Below, piece by piece: positions 27,078 through 27,911 of a stretch of DNA of 27,911 bases. The stretch lies in contig MFRS01000003.1 in assembly GCA_001784635.1 (NCBI GenBank), forward strand, positions 2,407-30,317, written 5' to 3'. Position 1 is the stretch's first letter. Every line of letters begins with the position of its first letter. Position numbers and translations under genes: made by a program. Source of the DNA: Candidatus Micrarchaeota archaeon RBG_16_49_10 (GTDB lineage Archaea; Aenigmatarchaeota; Aenigmatarchaeia; CG10238-14). The notes under the pieces are model-generated. The model did not search any database, was not told where the DNA came from, and saw only the letters and a list, made by a program, of their open reading frames with translations.

Positions 27078-27793
27078 TTCAATCTTCTTTCAATATCGTC
27101 CTTTAAAGTTCTGTAGTGTTGATTCACGAGGTTTCTTTGCCCTCTTTTACCAAATTTGCTATAAAAATTGTAAATCTCTTCTTCTTTTAAAGAATCTAAA
27201 TAACTTGTTAATACAGGTAAAGCTCTGCCTGGTTCTAGCGGTTTCATCTCTCTAGGTAAGGCCAATGTCATAATTCCAGGGTTCTCTTCAATTTTACCGT
27301 AACAAAACTCGTCCAAGGGGTATATCACTGGGCAGGCAGGACCATTAATTCTGAGGCCTTTTTTATTACATGCCCACAATATTGCCCCAGATGAGGGGTT
27401 TTCCGAAAGAATCCCCTTTATGGGGAGTGCGTATTTTTCCCAAGAGATGCCAGTGCGCCAAATCCAAGATCTCCCCCTGCCCGTACCGCCGTGCCCATCT
27501 AAATAAAAAATTGGTAGACTACTCCCGCTAGAATAATCTAAAAGAGTGGCGAACTCAATAGGTTTTAATTGAGCGAGTAATTTGGTGTGTCTAACAAAAT
27601 TGGCTCTGGGAACATGATCATAGCATTTTAATTCATGATTCCAATGACCCGACCAGCCCAACCAGCCATCTCTCAGGTCTTCATACATTTCATTCGAAAG
27701 TCTAGCTAAGACTCTACGACCGGCAACAACGAAAGAATCCGTATGACCCAATTTTTTATCCAACTGGTCTCTTGGAACTATTCCTTGTGGCAT
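27074..27793 (-). CDS. Orphan protein with caspase/CHAT-like catalytic pattern
   Basis: The 239-aa protein contains LPIFYLDGHGGTGRG (93-107), the hydrophobic strand plus (D)GHG of caspase-fold peptidases, with His101. The second strand, GAILWACNKKG (136-146), has Cys142 in the place of the catalytic Cys. The 41-residue His-to-Cys spacing is near that of caspases, metacaspases and CHAT proteases. The rest is unrecognised, with a charged helical C-terminus. This is motif reading only. I use ATG 27793 (MPQGIVPRDQ); the frame opens at GTG 27802. AT-rich. It carries promoter copy C, shared with an ATPase gene (9004-9804) and the 10740-11024 gene. Confidence 0.7.
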   Translation of the reverse strand: MPQGIVPRDQLDKKLGHTDSFVVAGRRVLARLSNEMYEDLRDGWLGWSGHWNHELKCYDHVPRANFVRHTKLLAQLKPIEFATLLDYSSGSSLPIFYLDGHGGTGRGRSWIWRTGISWEKYALPIKGILSENPSSGAILWACNKKGLRINGPACPVIYPLDEFCYGKIEENPGIMTLALPREMKPLEPGRALPVLTSYLDSLKEEEIYNFYSKFGKRGQRNLVNQHYRTLKDDIERRLN

Positions 27794-27819
27794 AATATAC
27801 ACCTAGAATGGCTATTTGA

Positions 27820-27861
27820 TATTTAAGCTTTTCTATATTTTACCATATATAAGTAGTTACA
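27820..27861 (-). promoter_or_regulatory. Shared promoter, copy C, of the caspase-like gene
   Basis: On the gene strand CTTAAATA (27827-27820) is the TATA box. The palindrome-like element, degenerate here (CTACTTA-TAT-ATGGTAA, 27856-27840), is centred 24.5 bp upstream. TGTAACTACT is identical to copy A, and TATCAAATAG after the TATA box is identical to copy B. The predicted start, about 26 bases after the TATA box, is four bases before the ATG. Confidence 0.6.
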
Positions 27862-27911
27862 CTATTTCCGAACATTAAAATAATGCTGTTACCTCGTCGT
27901 CACTATCGGCT

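Overview
The window is archaeal chromosome. It carries archaeal-type SRP54 and FtsY, Pus10, ribosomal protein L21e, RNA polymerase subunit Rpb4/RpoF, a DUF655 protein, elongation factor 1-beta, tRNase Z with its own HxHxDH site, and a compact archaeal NAD kinase. Most promoters have a TATA box about 24-30 bases before the start codon, so many transcripts are probably leaderless. Small intergenic gaps and many unrecognised single-gene orphans would fit a DPANN-like or other small-genome archaeon, but I cannot name the lineage.

Two kinds of DNA alternate. The backbone genes are GC-moderate and rich in AGG/ATA codons. They are: the end of ftsY (1-435); uppP divergent from srp54 (4318-6500); pus10-rpl21e-rpoF-DUF655 (6574-8949); the zinc ribbon-EF1B pair (11189-11629); tRNA-Arg(GCG) (11703-11776); rnz divergent from nth (12642-14282); DUF192 plus a Trm11-like methyltransferase (18894-20452); ridA; ndk plus a zinc ribbon; a redox group of thioredoxin-like protein, thioredoxin reductase, DsbA/GILT-like protein and glutaredoxin (22463-25297); and amino-acid dehydrogenase plus NAD kinase (25303-27077). 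Between these lie AT-rich orphans, each with its own promoter: 3012-3374, 9004-9804, 10334-10528, 10740-11024, 11814-12074, 12352-12630, 14389-14754, 16174-16707, 17129-17395, 20490-20807, 21268-21546 and 27074-27793. aspS (616-1941) is also AT-rich and looks acquired.

Three results stand out. (1) Three unlinked orphans, encoding a P-loop ATPase (9004-9804), a 94-aa protein (10740-11024) and a caspase/CHAT-like putative protease (27074-27793), share almost the same promoter. A 17-bp palindrome (TCACTAT-ATA-ATAGTGA, or a degenerate copy) is centred exactly 24.5 bp upstream of each TATA-box centre. This suggests a scattered, co-regulated ATPase/protease system. (2) aspS is preceded by a leaderless 26-codon ORF whose end is packed with Asp codons (DDFDDCD). 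A hairpin and an anti-Shine-Dalgarno sequence follow, suggesting aspartate-sensing control. The next gene is a MccF-type S66 peptidase. MccF destroys microcin C-type toxins that target AspRS, so the pair may be an immunity module. (3) Several orphans are bracketed by imperfect direct repeats, including a 32-nt duplication of the tRNA-Arg 3' end, a stray copy of the last 36 nt of rnz, and a 130-bp repeat with mostly synonymous differences. These look like insertion scars.

No CRISPR array, rRNA gene or recognisable transposase is present.
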